Positions 28,679 through 38,633 are shown, numbered from the stretch's first letter. The stretch: DNA of 64,000 bases from Rhodopseudomonas infernalis (GCF_022271405.1 NZ_JAJNAL010000002.1:303415-367414); one strand, 5' to 3'. Numbers and translations: made by a program. The notes: generated by a model from the letters alone, not told the origin.

Positions 28679-29521
28679 ATGAAGCCAGATGATCGCGCCG
28701 GGACGCGCAGCTATCCCGCCGAACTCGCGACGTTGATCGGCCAGTCGCTGGCACGGCTGGTGCGCGAGCCGAGCCATTCGCTGCGGGCCGAAGCGGGGCG
28801 ACGCTGGGCGCGGGCGACGTTGCTGATCTCGGCCGTGCTGGCCGTCGCGGTCGTGATCCTGATGGTCTTGATCGACGCCTATGAGATCAACCTGATGCCG
28901 GCGCGCGGCACCGCCAGCCTGTGGCCACTTCGAATTCTGACCGATTTAGGCAAGTCGTCCTATGTGCTGTGGACGCTGATCGCGCTGCTGGTGATCGTCG
29001 CGCTGCTGCTGCCGTTGGTGAAGGGCGTATCGCGGGTGGTGTTGATCGGCGTCGGCACGCGGATCCAGTTCGTGTTTCTGGCTGTCCTGGTGCCGGTCTG
29101 CGCCGGTGAGGTGCTGAAGGGCGTTATCGGACGCGGCCGGCCGTTCGTGGGCGGCGACGCCAACCCGTTCAACTTCTCGACCTTCGCCTGGAGCGAAGCC
29201 TATGCCAGCCTGCCGTCGGGGCACGCCATCACTGCGTTTGCGCTGGCATTCGCGATCGGCGCGCTGTTTCCCCGGTTGCGGGTGCTGATGCTGGCCTATG
29301 CGGTCATCATCGCGCTGACCCGGCTGGTGCTGCTCGCCCATCACGCCAGCGACGTCGTCGCCGGCGCCATGGTCGGAACGATCGGCGCCATGACGGTGCG
29401 CTATTGGTTCGCCGCCCGCCGGCTGGGTTTCACGATCCGCCGTGACGGCACCATCGAACCGCTGCCCGGACCGTCCTGGGACCGCCTCAAAGGGGTTGCC
29501 CAGCGTCACCGGGCCCCATAA
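28679..29521 (+). CDS. PAP2-family membrane phosphatase
   Basis: A 280-residue six-helix protein with all three phosphatase motifs: KGVIGRGRPF, YASLPSGHAI and RLVLLAHHASDV (catalytic His). Candidate substrates are lipid A phosphates (LpxE/LpxF type) or polyprenyl diphosphate. It begins one base after the stop of the ArnT-like gene and is clearly co-transcribed with it. Confidence 0.88.
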   Translation: MKPDDRAGTRSYPAELATLIGQSLARLVREPSHSLRAEAGRRWARATLLISAVLAVAVVILMVLIDAYEINLMPARGTASLWPLRILTDLGKSSYVLWTLIALLVIVALLLPLVKGVSRVVLIGVGTRIQFVFLAVLVPVCAGEVLKGVIGRGRPFVGGDANPFNFSTFAWSEAYASLPSGHAITAFALAFAIGALFPRLRVLMLAYAVIIALTRLVLLAHHASDVVAGAMVGTIGAMTVRYWFAARRLGFTIRRDGTIEPLPGPSWDRLKGVAQRHRAP

Positions 29522-29581
29522 GAAGCGGTCGCGCCTAGCGCCGGCCGCGAGTTCCCGTCGGCCCCCGGATTGTTCCGAACC

Positions 29582-30334
29582 ATGCCTGAAATCCTGCCCA
29601 AATCCGGCGCGGCGCCGGCGGTGTCGATCGTGGTGCCGGTGCGCAACGAGGCCGACAATGTCGCGCCGCTGATTACCGAGATCGCCGCCGCGCTCGACGG
29701 CCGCTGGGACTATGAAATCGTCTACGTCGACGATGGCTCGACCGACGCGACGCCGCAACGGCTGACGGACCTGCGCAGCCAGTGCCCCAATCTGCGCCAG
29801 ATACGGCACGCCAAATCCTGCGGCCAGTCCGCCGCGGTTCGTACCGGCGTCCGCGCCGCGCGCGGCGTGATCGTCGCGACGCTGGACGGCGACGGACAGA
29901 ACAATCCGGCCTTCATTCCGGATCTGATCCGGGCGATCGAGCAGGGCGGCGAACGCGTCGGGCTGGCCGCCGGTCAGCGCGTCGGCCGCAAGGACACCGG
30001 CTTCAAGAAGCTGCAATCGAAGGTCGCCAACAAGGTGCGCGGCGCCATCCTGAAGGATGGAACCCGCGACTCCGGCTGCGGATTGAAGGCGTTCCGCCGC
30101 GACGTGTTCTTGGCGCTGCCGTATTTCGATGGCTTGCATCGTTTCCTGCCGGCGCTCGTCCGCCGCGAGGGCTACGACGTCGCCTATGTCGACGTCGCCG
30201 ACCGGCCGCGGCTGTCGGGCGTTTCGAACTACGGCTTCTTCGATCGGCTGTGGGTCGGGCTGCTGGATCTCGCCGGCGTTTGGTGGCTGATCCGCCGCAA
30301 GAAGGCCGTATCGGCCGCGACCGAGGTGATTTGA
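29582..30334 (+). CDS. Family 2 glycosyltransferase, polyprenyl-phosphate sugar synthase type
   Basis: A 250-residue enzyme with VSIVVPVRNEADN, the metal-binding VYVDDGSTDAT and LDGDGQNNP, and DSGCGLKAFRRDVF, the pattern of dolichol-phosphate mannosyltransferase-like enzymes. It should load a sugar on a polyprenyl phosphate, giving the donor for the ArnT-like enzyme upstream (as RgtE or ArnC do). ATG 29582 is preferred over TTG 29570. Only one weak hydrophobic segment is near the C-terminus. Confidence 0.88.
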   Translation: MPEILPKSGAAPAVSIVVPVRNEADNVAPLITEIAAALDGRWDYEIVYVDDGSTDATPQRLTDLRSQCPNLRQIRHAKSCGQSAAVRTGVRAARGVIVATLDGDGQNNPAFIPDLIRAIEQGGERVGLAAGQRVGRKDTGFKKLQSKVANKVRGAILKDGTRDSGCGLKAFRRDVFLALPYFDGLHRFLPALVRREGYDVAYVDVADRPRLSGVSNYGFFDRLWVGLLDLAGVWWLIRRKKAVSAATEVI

Positions 30335-30672
30335 TGCTGATTTCTTACGGCCAGGCGCTCGGCGACTACATGTACGACGTGTTCGTCGCCAAGTTCGATT
30401 TCTGGCTCGCTTTCGGCCTGGTGGCGCAGCTGCTGTTCACCGCGCGCTTCCTGGTGCAGTGGATCTCCAGCGAGCGTGCCGGAAAGAGCGTGGTGCCGAT
30501 GGCGTTCTGGTTCTTCTCGATGGGCGGCGGGCTGATGACGCTGGTCTACGGCATCGCCAAGCGCGAGCCGGTGATCATCCTCGGCCAGGCGATGGCCACG
30601 GTGATCTACATCCGCAACATCATGCTGATCATCAAGAACCACTCGCGTGGCTCGGAGAGTCTGCCGAACTGA
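30334..30672 (+). CDS. Lipid A biosynthesis N-terminal domain (LAB_N) small membrane protein
   Basis: A 112-residue protein with about three helices and the LAB_N pattern: FGLVAQLLFTARFLVQWISS, VVPMAFWFFSMGGGLMTLVY and AMATVIYIRNIMLI. The start codon shares one base with the stop of the GT2 gene (TGATG). This domain occurs fused to LpxB or alone next to GT2/ArnT pairs, where it may assist flipping or transfer of the lipid-linked sugar. Confidence 0.85.
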   Translation: MLISYGQALGDYMYDVFVAKFDFWLAFGLVAQLLFTARFLVQWISSERAGKSVVPMAFWFFSMGGGLMTLVYGIAKREPVIILGQAMATVIYIRNIMLIIKNHSRGSESLPN

Positions 30673-30733
30673 GCGCTTGGGGCGCAGGCTCTCTCGACGC
30701 GGCTCACCTCCCGGATCAAGCACAAACTCTCAA

Positions 30734-30809
30734 CGCCATTGCGAGCGGAGCGAAGCAATCCAGAGCGGCGTGCACTGCGCTGGATTGCTTCGCTTCGCTC
30801 GCAATGGCG
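30734..30809. repeat. Palindromic interspersed repeat, family C, copy 2
   Basis: CGCCATTGCGAGCG pairs with CGCTCGCAATGGCG, with inner arms GCGAAGCAATCCA/TGGATTGCTTCGC. It lies between the convergent LAB_N and metC genes, where it could terminate both. Confidence 0.9.
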
Positions 30810-30835
30810 GAGCGGATACGAAGTGGCTCGTCAGG

Positions 30836-32032
30836 TCACCGCGCCGCGTTGAACGCCGCGAAGCCGCGCTCCAGATCGGCCTTGAGATCGTCGGTGCTTT
30901 CCAGCCCGATATGCAGCCGCAGCGTCGGGCCGCCGGGATTCCATTTGGTCGCGCTGCGATAGGTGGCGCAATCGAACGGGATCACCAGGCTCTCGAAGCC
31001 ACCCCACGAATAGCCCATGCCGAACAGCCGGACTGTGTCGAGTAGGGCGTCGACGGCTTTCTGCGGCGCGGGTTGCAGCACGATCGAGAACAGGCTGGAG
31101 GCGCCGGTGAAGTCGCGCTTCCAGATCGCGTGGCCCGGATCGCTTTCCAGCGCGGGATGCAGCACGCGTTGAACTTCCGGCCGCTGATCCAGCCAGCGCG
31201 CCATCTCCAGCCCGGACTGCTGATGCTGTGCCAGCCGGACCGCGAGCGTGCGCAGGCCGCGCAGTGCCAGGAATACATCGTCCGGGCCCGCGCAGACGCC
31301 GAGCTGGCGAATGCCTTCGGCGATCATCGGCCACGCCGCCTTGTTGGCCGCGATGGTGCCGAACATGATGTCGGAATGGCCGCCGATATATTTGGTGCCG
31401 GCCTGTATCGAAATGTCGACGCCTTGCTCCAGCGAGCGATGATACAGCGGCGTCGCCCAGGTGTTGTCGTCGATCACCAGCGCGCCGCGCGCATGCGCCA
31501 CTGCGGCGATCGCCGGAATATCGGTCATCTCGAATGACTGCGACCCCGGAGCCTCGACCATCACGGCGGCGGTGTTTGGCCGGAACAAGCCGTCGACGCC
31601 GGCGCCGAGCAGCGGATCGAAATAGGTCGTCTCGATGCCGAAACGCTTCAGCGTCTGCTCGCAGAATAGCCGGGTCGGCCGATACGAGTTGTCGCACACA
31701 AGAAGATGATCGCCGGCTTTCAACACCGCGAGCAGGGCGGTCGAAATCGCCGATACGCCCGATGGCGTCAGCCCGACGCCGGCGCATTGCGGGCCCTCCA
31801 GCGTCATCAGCGCCTGCTGCAGCGCCTGGGTGGTCGGCGTGCCGTGACGGCCATACGAGAATTCGCCCCGATGGGCGTGCAGATCGTCCGCAGTCGGGTA
31901 CAGCACCGTAGAGCCGCGTACCACCGGCGGATTGACGAAGCCCTTCTGTGCCCTGGTATCGCGCCCCGAGGTGACCAGCAGGGTCTGTGTGCTGAGGGGC
32001 GACGTGGTCTCGCCGTGATCCGAAGAATCCAT
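30836..32032 (-). CDS. metC: Cystathionine beta-lyase, PLP-dependent
   Basis: A 398-residue enzyme of the Cys/Met metabolism family, cleaving cystathionine to homocysteine, pyruvate and ammonia. The PLP lysine is in IQAGTKYIGGHSDIMFG; YGRHGTPTTQALQ and FEMTDIPAIAAVAH are characteristic, and GGFESLVIP near the end fits the beta-lyase branch. The ATG at 32032 gives the family N-terminus; the frame is open to 32320 but without protein character. A competing 494-codon frame on the same strand (30831-32315) is a shadow. Cystathionine gamma-lyase activity cannot be excluded. Confidence 0.9.
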   Translation of the reverse strand: MDSSDHGETTSPLSTQTLLVTSGRDTRAQKGFVNPPVVRGSTVLYPTADDLHAHRGEFSYGRHGTPTTQALQQALMTLEGPQCAGVGLTPSGVSAISTALLAVLKAGDHLLVCDNSYRPTRLFCEQTLKRFGIETTYFDPLLGAGVDGLFRPNTAAVMVEAPGSQSFEMTDIPAIAAVAHARGALVIDDNTWATPLYHRSLEQGVDISIQAGTKYIGGHSDIMFGTIAANKAAWPMIAEGIRQLGVCAGPDDVFLALRGLRTLAVRLAQHQQSGLEMARWLDQRPEVQRVLHPALESDPGHAIWKRDFTGASSLFSIVLQPAPQKAVDALLDTVRLFGMGYSWGGFESLVIPFDCATYRSATKWNPGGPTLRLHIGLESTDDLKADLERGFAAFNAAR

Positions 32033-32364
32033 AACAGGCTCGCTGATGAGGGGCCGCCGCCGAATCTGCGCGGGATCGGCGCCGCGGCGGCGGGACGATA
32101 TGTCTAATAGCAGCCTTGGGAACATGGCCGTCAACCCCTTGACCCGGCGCGCAACTCGTTCTGTGATGCAAACAACGCTGATCTGGACGCCGTGCGGAGG
32201 GACTCGCGCCGATGTCGACCTCGGGTTCATCCCGGACGGAGCCGCAGCGATGGTCCAGTGGACGTGAAGCGCCGATCCAACGGCAGCTCCGCCGCAGGAC
32301 GCAACAAGCCAACATCCCATCAGTGCCGACTGACGCGGCAGGTCATCCCTTGAAAGGTTCTTTC
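32033..32364. other. Divergent intergenic region between metC and aapJ
   Basis: Promoters for both neighbours should lie here. TTGACC at 32139-32144 with TGTGAT 17 bases later is a weak candidate for aapJ. No gene is supported. Confidence 0.4.
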
Positions 32365-33378
32365 ATGAAACGCGTATCCCTTGTCGCCCTCGCTTTCGCC
32401 GCCTGCTTCGCGGCCCAGAGCGCGGATGCGCAGACCCTCAAGACCGTCAAGGACCGTGGTTTGCTGTCCTGCGGCGTCAGTCAGGGGCTGCCGGGATTCT
32501 CGTCGCCCGACGACAAAGGCAACTGGACCGGTCTCGACGTCGACCTGTGCCGCGCCGTCGCGGCGGCGGTGTTCGACGATCCGACCAAAGTGAAGTTCGT
32601 GCCGCTGTCGGCCAAGGATCGTTTCACCGCCCTGCAGTCCGGCGAGATCGACGTGCTGTCGCGCAACACCACCTGGACGCTGTCGCGAGACACCTCGCTC
32701 GGCGTCAACTTCGTCGGGGTGAGCTATTACGACGGCCAGGGCTTCCTGGTGAAGAAGGCCCTCAAGGTCAACTCCGCGCTGGAACTCAACAGCGCCTCGA
32801 TCTGCGTGCAGACCGGCACCACCAACGAACAGAACGTTGCCGATTACTTTAAGGGCAACAACATGAAGTACGAGGTGATCGCGTTCGCCAATGCGGACGA
32901 GGCCATCAAGGCCTACGAATCCGGCCGCTGCGACGTGTTCACCTCCGATGTCTCCCAGCTCTATGCGATGCGGCTGAAGCTCACGACACCGCCCGACCAC
33001 GTCGTGCTGCCGGAAGTCATCTCCAAGGAGCCGCTCGGCCCGCTGGTTCGCCACGGTGACGATCAGTGGTTCGATATCGTCAAATGGACGCTGTTCGCGA
33101 TGATCAATGCCGAGGAGCTCGGCATCACCCAGTCCAACGTCACCGAGCAGGCCAAATCCGACAAGCCGGAGCTGAAGCGGGTGTTCGGCACTGACGGGAA
33201 CCTCGGCGAACAGCTCGGCCTCACCAAGGACTGGGTCGCCCGCATCATCAAGGCGACCGGCAATTACGGCGAATCCTTCGAGCGTAATGTCGGCGCGGGC
33301 TCGAAGCTGGAGATCGCCCGCGGCCTGAACAAGCCTTGGAACAAGGGCGGCATCATGTACGCGCCGCCGATCCGCTGA
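32365..33378 (+). CDS. aapJ: General L-amino acid ABC transporter, periplasmic binding protein
   Basis: A 337-residue type I periplasmic binding protein with a clear Sec signal (MKRVSLVALAFAACFAAQSADA-QT). It has the family motifs RGLLSCGVSQGLPGF, WTGLDVDLCRAVAAAVF and the long form of the AapJ/BztA group (GNYGESFERNVG, PWNKGGIMYAPP). GAAAGG precedes the ATG at 32365. First gene of the aapJQMP operon, which takes up many L-amino acids. Confidence 0.94.
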   Translation: MKRVSLVALAFAACFAAQSADAQTLKTVKDRGLLSCGVSQGLPGFSSPDDKGNWTGLDVDLCRAVAAAVFDDPTKVKFVPLSAKDRFTALQSGEIDVLSRNTTWTLSRDTSLGVNFVGVSYYDGQGFLVKKALKVNSALELNSASICVQTGTTNEQNVADYFKGNNMKYEVIAFANADEAIKAYESGRCDVFTSDVSQLYAMRLKLTTPPDHVVLPEVISKEPLGPLVRHGDDQWFDIVKWTLFAMINAEELGITQSNVTEQAKSDKPELKRVFGTDGNLGEQLGLTKDWVARIIKATGNYGESFERNVGAGSKLEIARGLNKPWNKGGIMYAPPIR

Positions 33379-33394
33379 CGCGCGGATCGCAGCC

Positions 33395-34600
33395 GTGGCG
33401 ATCGAGCCTCGACGACCGCCGGCGCAGCTCGCCGCCAAACTGCGACACGCGCTCGGCGGACGATCCGGGTGGAAAGGGCTGATCGCCCAGCTGCTGTTCG
33501 TCGCGGCGCTGTGCTGGATCGGCTATGCGATCGTCGACAATGCGCGCGACAACCTCGCCAACCAGCGCATCGCCTCGGGCTTCGGCTTCATGTCGCAGAC
33601 CGCCGGCTTCGGTGTCAGCCAGACGCTGATCCCGTATTCGGAATCCGACAGCTACACGCGGGTGTTTCTGGTCGGCCTGGCGAATACGCTGCTGGTGTCG
33701 GTGGTCGGCATTTTCTTCGCCACCGTGCTGGGGTTTATGGTGGCGCTCGGCCGGCTGTCGCCGAACTGGCTGATCTCGCGGATCGCCGGCGGCTATGTCG
33801 AGCTGATCCGCAACCTGCCGCTGCTGTTCCAGATCCTGTTCTGGTATCTCGCCGTGCTCGGCGCGCTGCCCGGTCCACGCCAGAGCGTGTCGGTGCTGGA
33901 CAGCGTGTTCCTGTCCAATCGCGGCATTGTCGTGCCGCGCCCGGTCGGCGAAGCCGGGCTCGACGGCTTTCTGATCGCGCTGCTGATCGGCATCGTGGTC
34001 GCAATCGTCCTGCCGATTTATGCGCGGCGGCGGCTATTTTCGACCGGCAAGCCGATGACGGTGTGGCCGTGGATCGTGGGTGCGCTGGTCGGCCTGCCAT
34101 TGGTCTCAATGCTGATCTTCGGCAGGCCTTTCGGCTTTGAGATCCCGGTGCTGAAGGGCTTCAATTTTGCCGGCGGCTCGCGGCTGGCGCCGGAATTCGT
34201 CGCACTGACGCTGGCGCTGGCGACCTACACGGCGGCCTTCATCGCTGAAATCGTGCGCGCCGGCATCCTGTCGGTGCACAAGGGCCAGATGGAAGCGGGG
34301 GCCTCACTCGGCCTTACGCGCGGCGCGACGCTGCGGCTGATCGTGATCCCACAGGCGATGCGCGTGATCCTGCCGCCGCTGACCAATCAGTATCTCAACC
34401 TGACCAAGAACTCGTCGCTCGCCGTGGCGATCGGCTATCCGGATCTGTTCTCGGTGTTCGCCGGCACCACGCTGAGCCAGACCGGGCAGGCGATCGAGGT
34501 GATCGCCATCACCATGAGCGTCTATCTGGTGATCTCGCTGATCACCAGCGGACTGATGAGCCTGTACAGTTGGCGGATCAACCGGAGCATGGGCGCATGA
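33395..34600 (+). CDS. aapQ: General L-amino acid ABC transporter permease AapQ
   Basis: A 401-residue permease with the long periplasmic N-region of AapQ/BztB and the coupling EAA loop (VHKGQMEAGASLGLTRGATL, IVIPQAMRVILPPLTNQYL). GTG start at 33395. The stop overlaps the aapM start in ATGA. Confidence 0.93.
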   Translation: MAIEPRRPPAQLAAKLRHALGGRSGWKGLIAQLLFVAALCWIGYAIVDNARDNLANQRIASGFGFMSQTAGFGVSQTLIPYSESDSYTRVFLVGLANTLLVSVVGIFFATVLGFMVALGRLSPNWLISRIAGGYVELIRNLPLLFQILFWYLAVLGALPGPRQSVSVLDSVFLSNRGIVVPRPVGEAGLDGFLIALLIGIVVAIVLPIYARRRLFSTGKPMTVWPWIVGALVGLPLVSMLIFGRPFGFEIPVLKGFNFAGGSRLAPEFVALTLALATYTAAFIAEIVRAGILSVHKGQMEAGASLGLTRGATLRLIVIPQAMRVILPPLTNQYLNLTKNSSLAVAIGYPDLFSVFAGTTLSQTGQAIEVIAITMSVYLVISLITSGLMSLYSWRINRSMGA

Positions 34601-36105
34601 GCGAGCTCGGTTCGATGACGCCTGCGTTCGTGCGCGATCAGGAAGTGCAGGCGCGTCCCGCGCCGGTGCGCACCACCGGCTTCGTCGCGCTGGTGCGAGC
34701 GCGGCTGTTCAGTTCGCCGACCAACATCGTCCTGACGCTGATCGGCGTGCTGCTGCTGTATTTCATCGTCGTGCCGCTGCTGAAATTCATGCTGGTCGAT
34801 GCGGTGTGGACCGGCAGCAATCGCACCGCGTGCCTCGCCGAGACGCTGCAGCGCGACGTCGGCGCCTGCTGGCCGTTCGTGCAGGCGAAATTCTCGCAAT
34901 TCGTCTACGGCTTCTATCCGCAACCGGAGCGTTGGCGCGTCGATCTGACCTTCGCAATCGCCGCGCTGTTGCTTCTGCCGCTGCTGATCCCGCGCGCGCC
35001 GGCGAAGACGCTGAACGCCGGGCTGTTCTTTGTCGCATTCCCGGTCGTCGCGTTCTTCCTGCTGCACGGCGGCGGGGTGAACGGCTTCGCCGTCACCTGG
35101 ACCGCCGATCTGCTGTCGGGCCTGATCGGCAACCTCACTGAGGCCGGCGACAAGCTCGCGCGCGGCGGCGCAGTCGCGGTGACGATCGGCAAGCCGGTGT
35201 TGTGGCTGGCGACCGCATTGTCCTGGCTGATCGCGCCGCTGATCTGGCTGCGCGACTGGATCGCCGCGACCGGCCAACCGGTGTGGATCGATCTCGGCCT
35301 CACGGCGGTGGTTACGCTGGTGTTGGTGTTCTTGCTCAGCGGCGGCCTACGCAACGGCGTGCGGCCGCTGGTCGTCGTGGCGGGGCTGTTCGTCGGCATC
35401 GCGTTGGTGATCGCATTGTTCCGGCTCGATCGCGGCGGGCTGCCGATCGTCGGCACGCGGCAATGGGGCGGCCTGCTGATTACGTTGGTCGTTTCCGTCA
35501 CCGGCATCGTCGGGTCGATGCCGATCGGCATCGCGCTGGCGCTCGGGCGGCGTTCGTCGATCCCGCTGATCCGCGTGTTCTCGGTCGCTTTCATCGAGTT
35601 CTGGCGCGGCGTGCCGCTGATCACCGTGCTGTTCTTCGCCACCTACATGCTGCCGCTGTTCCTGCCCGGCAATTTCACCGTCGACGGGCTGGTGCGCGTG
35701 CTGATCGGCATCGCGCTGTTCGCCGGCGCCTACAATGCCGAAGTCATTCGCGGCGGTCTTAACGCGATTCCGCGCGGGCAGGCGGAGGCCGCCAACGCGC
35801 TTGGGCTGTCGTATTGGAAGACGACGGGGTTGATCGTATTGCCGCAGGCGCTGCGCCACGTCATCCCCGGCCTCGTCAACAGCTTCATCGCGTTGTTCAA
35901 GGACACCTCGCTGGTGTCGATCGTCGCGCTGTTCGACTTGCTCGGCCAGCTCCGCGCCGCTTTCGCCGATCCGAACTGGTCGACGCCGACCACGCTGTTC
36001 ACCGGCTTCGCCTTCACCGGGCTGGTGTACTTCGTGTTCTGCTTCGGCATGTCGCGCTACTCGCTGTTCGTCGAGCATCGGCTCAATGCGCACCGGCGCA
36101 CCTGA
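34597..36105 (+). CDS. aapM: General L-amino acid ABC transporter permease AapM, enlarged
   Basis: The protein has the AapM ends: [16 protein letters not shown] near residue 90 and the EAA loop [20 protein letters not shown] near the C-terminus. At 502 residues it is longer than the rhizobial protein I remember (about 384). The excess lies between the HGGG segment (about residue 160) and [10 protein letters not shown] (about 290). It contains hydrophobic stretches ([50 protein letters not shown]) that look like extra membrane helices. Start ATG 34597 overlaps the aapQ stop. Confidence 0.92.
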   Translation: MSELGSMTPAFVRDQEVQARPAPVRTTGFVALVRARLFSSPTNIVLTLIGVLLLYFIVVPLLKFMLVDAVWTGSNRTACLAETLQRDVGACWPFVQAKFSQFVYGFYPQPERWRVDLTFAIAALLLLPLLIPRAPAKTLNAGLFFVAFPVVAFFLLHGGGVNGFAVTWTADLLSGLIGNLTEAGDKLARGGAVAVTIGKPVLWLATALSWLIAPLIWLRDWIAATGQPVWIDLGLTAVVTLVLVFLLSGGLRNGVRPLVVVAGLFVGIALVIALFRLDRGGLPIVGTRQWGGLLITLVVSVTGIVGSMPIGIALALGRRSSIPLIRVFSVAFIEFWRGVPLITVLFFATYMLPLFLPGNFTVDGLVRVLIGIALFAGAYNAEVIRGGLNAIPRGQAEAANALGLSYWKTTGLIVLPQALRHVIPGLVNSFIALFKDTSLVSIVALFDLLGQLRAAFADPNWSTPTTLFTGFAFTGLVYFVFCFGMSRYSLFVEHRLNAHRRT

Positions 36106-36118
36106 CAGAGGAACTTCA

Positions 36119-36859
36119 ATGGCCGAGAAACCGATCGTCTCGATCGCGGGTCTGAACAAGTGGTACGGGGATTTCCACGTACTGCGCGACATCAGCCTCG
36201 ACGTCGGCCGCGGCGAACGCATCGTGATCTGCGGTCCGTCGGGCTCGGGCAAGTCGACGCTGATCCGCTGCATCAACGCGCTCGAGGAATTTCAGGAAGG
36301 CGAGATCGTGGTCGATGGCATCGACCTCGGCCCGAGCCTGAAGCACGTCGACGACATCCGCCGCGAAGTCGGCATGGTGTTCCAGAGCTTCAATCTGTTT
36401 CCGCATCTCACCGTGCTGGAGAACTGCACGCTTGCGCCGATCTGGGTGCGCAACATCCCCAAGAAGGACGCCGAAGCCACCGCGATGAAGTTCCTGGAGC
36501 GGGTGCGGATTCCCGACAAGGCGGACAAGTATCCGGGTCAGATCTCCGGCGGCCAGCAGCAGCGCGTCGCGATCGCCCGCGCGCTGTCGATGAATCCGAA
36601 GGTGATGCTGTTCGACGAACCGACCTCGGCGCTCGATCCGGAGATGGTGAAGGAAGTGCTCGACACCATGGTCGACCTCGCCGAAGAGGGCATGACCATG
36701 CTGGTCGTCACCCACGAAATGGGTTTTGCCCGCGAGGTCGCCAACCGCGTCGTGTTCATGGACGCCGGGCAGATCATCGAGGCCAACGAGCCGGAAGAAT
36801 TTTTCGCCCATCCGCAGCATGCGCGGACGAAGTTGTTCCTGAGTCAGATTTTGCGGTGA
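36119..36859 (+). CDS. aapP: General L-amino acid ABC transporter ATP-binding protein
   Basis: A 246-residue ATPase of the polar amino-acid uptake class. It has Walker [11 protein letters not shown]-loop [13 protein letters not shown], signature [15 protein letters not shown], Walker [16 protein letters not shown] and switch His in [17 protein letters not shown] lies before the ATG at 36119. Last gene of aapJQMP. Confidence 0.95.
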   Translation: MAEKPIVSIAGLNKWYGDFHVLRDISLDVGRGERIVICGPSGSGKSTLIRCINALEEFQEGEIVVDGIDLGPSLKHVDDIRREVGMVFQSFNLFPHLTVLENCTLAPIWVRNIPKKDAEATAMKFLERVRIPDKADKYPGQISGGQQQRVAIARALSMNPKVMLFDEPTSALDPEMVKEVLDTMVDLAEEGMTMLVVTHEMGFAREVANRVVFMDAGQIIEANEPEEFFAHPQHARTKLFLSQILR

Positions 36860-36896
36860 CGCCGAACAGTTGCGAGCGGCCCGAGCCGCCGGCCCG

Positions 36897-37172
36897 TCAG
36901 ATCGCGGTGGAGGCCGACGAGTAGCGCTTCAAACGTTTGCTATCGATCGCCGAGAACTGCCCGAACACTTTTCTCACGCGATCGGCTGGCGTGACATCGG
37001 CGAAGTCGATCGGCTGCCGGGCGCCATTCAATGCCGTGCGAGGCGCGTACAGGGCGCTGTTGTAGATGGCGTCGTTGAACCGCGGCGGGCCTTCGCCGAA
37101 CACCGCATCGACGATCACCAGCAGCGCCAGCAAGGCCGGTCCGACCGAGACGAAGTATCTGAAGACGGGCAT
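36897..37172 (-). CDS. Small single-helix membrane protein, unknown function
   Basis: A 91-residue protein with one N-terminal helix (VGPALLALLVIVDAVFG) and a polar tail with RFNDAIYNSALYAPR. AAGGAG stands six bases before the ATG at 37172. It resembles hypothetical proteins common in Bradyrhizobium relatives. It converges with aapP. Confidence 0.7.
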   Translation of the reverse strand: MPVFRYFVSVGPALLALLVIVDAVFGEGPPRFNDAIYNSALYAPRTALNGARQPIDFADVTPADRVRKVFGQFSAIDSKRLKRYSSASTAI

Positions 37173-37350
37173 CACGCGCTCCTTGTTGGGACAAGGAAAC
37201 GTCGGCAGCGATGAAGGCTGGGTTGATGGCGCGGCTGGTGTTTCGAACGCGGTTCGCGTTCAGTTAACCTGATTTCGAGAATGCATCGCTTGCCGGCAAT
37301 AATCGTGCATCGACGTCAAACTCGCCGCACTGCCGTTCGGCTGGTGCGTT

Positions 37351-37465
37351 GTAGCCCGGATGGAGCGGAGCGAAATCCGGGACGATGCGCGCGGTCTTGC
37401 ACACGCTAGCGACCCGTTTACTCCGCCCGCCCTCGATTGCGCTTCGCTTCATCGAGGCTACGGGA
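37351..37465. repeat. Palindromic interspersed repeat, family D
   Basis: GTAGCCCGGATGGAGCGGAG at the left pairs in part with the right arm (GCTTCGCTTCATCGAGGCTA). The inner part is less paired. It occupies the stretch between the cysK stop and the small membrane gene, so it may end cysK transcription. Confidence 0.75.
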
Positions 37466-37478
37466 CGGGCTTTCCCGC

Positions 37479-38516
37479 TCACACCGTTTCGAACGGCACG
37501 TCGATCTTGCTCTTCGTTTCCATCCATTCCGGCACCGGCAGGTTTTTGCTGCGCATGAAGTCCGGGTTGAACAGCTTGGACTGATAGCGGCTGCCGTAGT
37601 CGCACAGGATGGTCACGATGGTATGGCCGGGGCCGAGGTCTTTGGCGAGGCGGATGGCGCCGGCGATGTTGATGCCGCTCGAGCCGCCGAGGCAGAGGCC
37701 TTCGTGTTCGAGCAGGTCGTAGACGATGGCGACGGCCTCGTTGTCCGGGATCTGGTAGGCGTCGTCGACGATCGCGCCGTCGAGATTGGCGGTGACGCGG
37801 CCCTGGCCGATTCCCTCGGTGATCGATGAGCCTTCCGACTTCAGCGCGCCGTGCTTGTAGTAGTTGTACAGCGCCGAGCCCATCGGGTCGGCCAGCACGG
37901 CGCGGATCCGCGGGTCGAACTGCTTCAATCCGATCGAGACGCCAGCGAGCGTGCCGCCGGACCCGACCGCGGCGACGAAGCCGTCGATCTTGCCGCCGGT
38001 CTGCTGCCAGATCTCCGGCGCCGTGGTGGCAATATGCGCCTGTCGGTTGGCGACGTTGTCGAACTGATTGGCCCAGATCGCGCCGTTCGGCTCTGCCTTG
38101 GCGAGTTGCTCGGCGAGGCGGCCGGACAGCTTCACGTAGTTGTTCGGATTGGCGTAGGCGACCGCCGGCACTTCGATCAGCTCGGCGCCGCACAGCCGCA
38201 GCATGTCCTTCTTTTCCTGGCTCTGCGTGTTCGGGATCACGATCACGGTGCGGAATCCGAGCGCGTTGGCGACCAGCGCGAGACCGATGCCGGTGTTGCC
38301 GGCGGTACCTTCGACCACCACGCCGCCCGGGCGCAGCGCGCCGCGCGCGACAGCGTCCTTGATGATGAACAGCGCCGCGCGGTCCTTCACCGATTGGCCG
38401 GGGTTCATGAATTCGGCCTTGCCGAGGATGGTGCAGCCGGTCGCTTCCGACGCGCGCTTCAGCTTGATGAGGGGCGTGTTGCCGATGGCGTCGACGACGT
38501 CGTTCTTGATGATCAT
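37479..38516 (-). CDS. cysK: Cysteine synthase A (O-acetylserine sulfhydrylase)
   Basis: A 345-residue PLP enzyme converting O-acetylserine and sulfide to cysteine. The PLP lysine is in MNPGQSVKDRAA. The substrate loop EGTAGNTGIGLALVA, the phosphate-binding GSGGTLAGVS and the C-terminal GSSGINIAGA are intact. ATG 38516 fits the family N-terminus; ATG 38531 is an alternative. It belongs to the longer alphaproteobacterial form. Cystathionine beta-synthase-like activity is less likely because there is no CBS domain. Confidence 0.9.
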   Translation of the reverse strand: MIIKNDVVDAIGNTPLIKLKRASEATGCTILGKAEFMNPGQSVKDRAALFIIKDAVARGALRPGGVVVEGTAGNTGIGLALVANALGFRTVIVIPNTQSQEKKDMLRLCGAELIEVPAVAYANPNNYVKLSGRLAEQLAKAEPNGAIWANQFDNVANRQAHIATTAPEIWQQTGGKIDGFVAAVGSGGTLAGVSIGLKQFDPRIRAVLADPMGSALYNYYKHGALKSEGSSITEGIGQGRVTANLDGAIVDDAYQIPDNEAVAIVYDLLEHEGLCLGGSSGINIAGAIRLAKDLGPGHTIVTILCDYGSRYQSKLFNPDFMRSKNLPVPEWMETKSKIDVPFETV

Positions 38517-38633
38517 GATGTCCGAAAGCATGCAGGTCGGTTGCGGGCCCTCAACCTAGGAGAGGGGAAGGCGCGAGACAAGGCACGCTGCCGCATTGTC
38601 GTGCAGCCGCGCCGTGCGTGGTGAACGCTGCGA

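Noticed and set aside
30831..32315. A second 494-codon minus-strand frame over metC
   Set aside because: It lacks family similarity, while the neighbouring frame encodes a full PLP enzyme.
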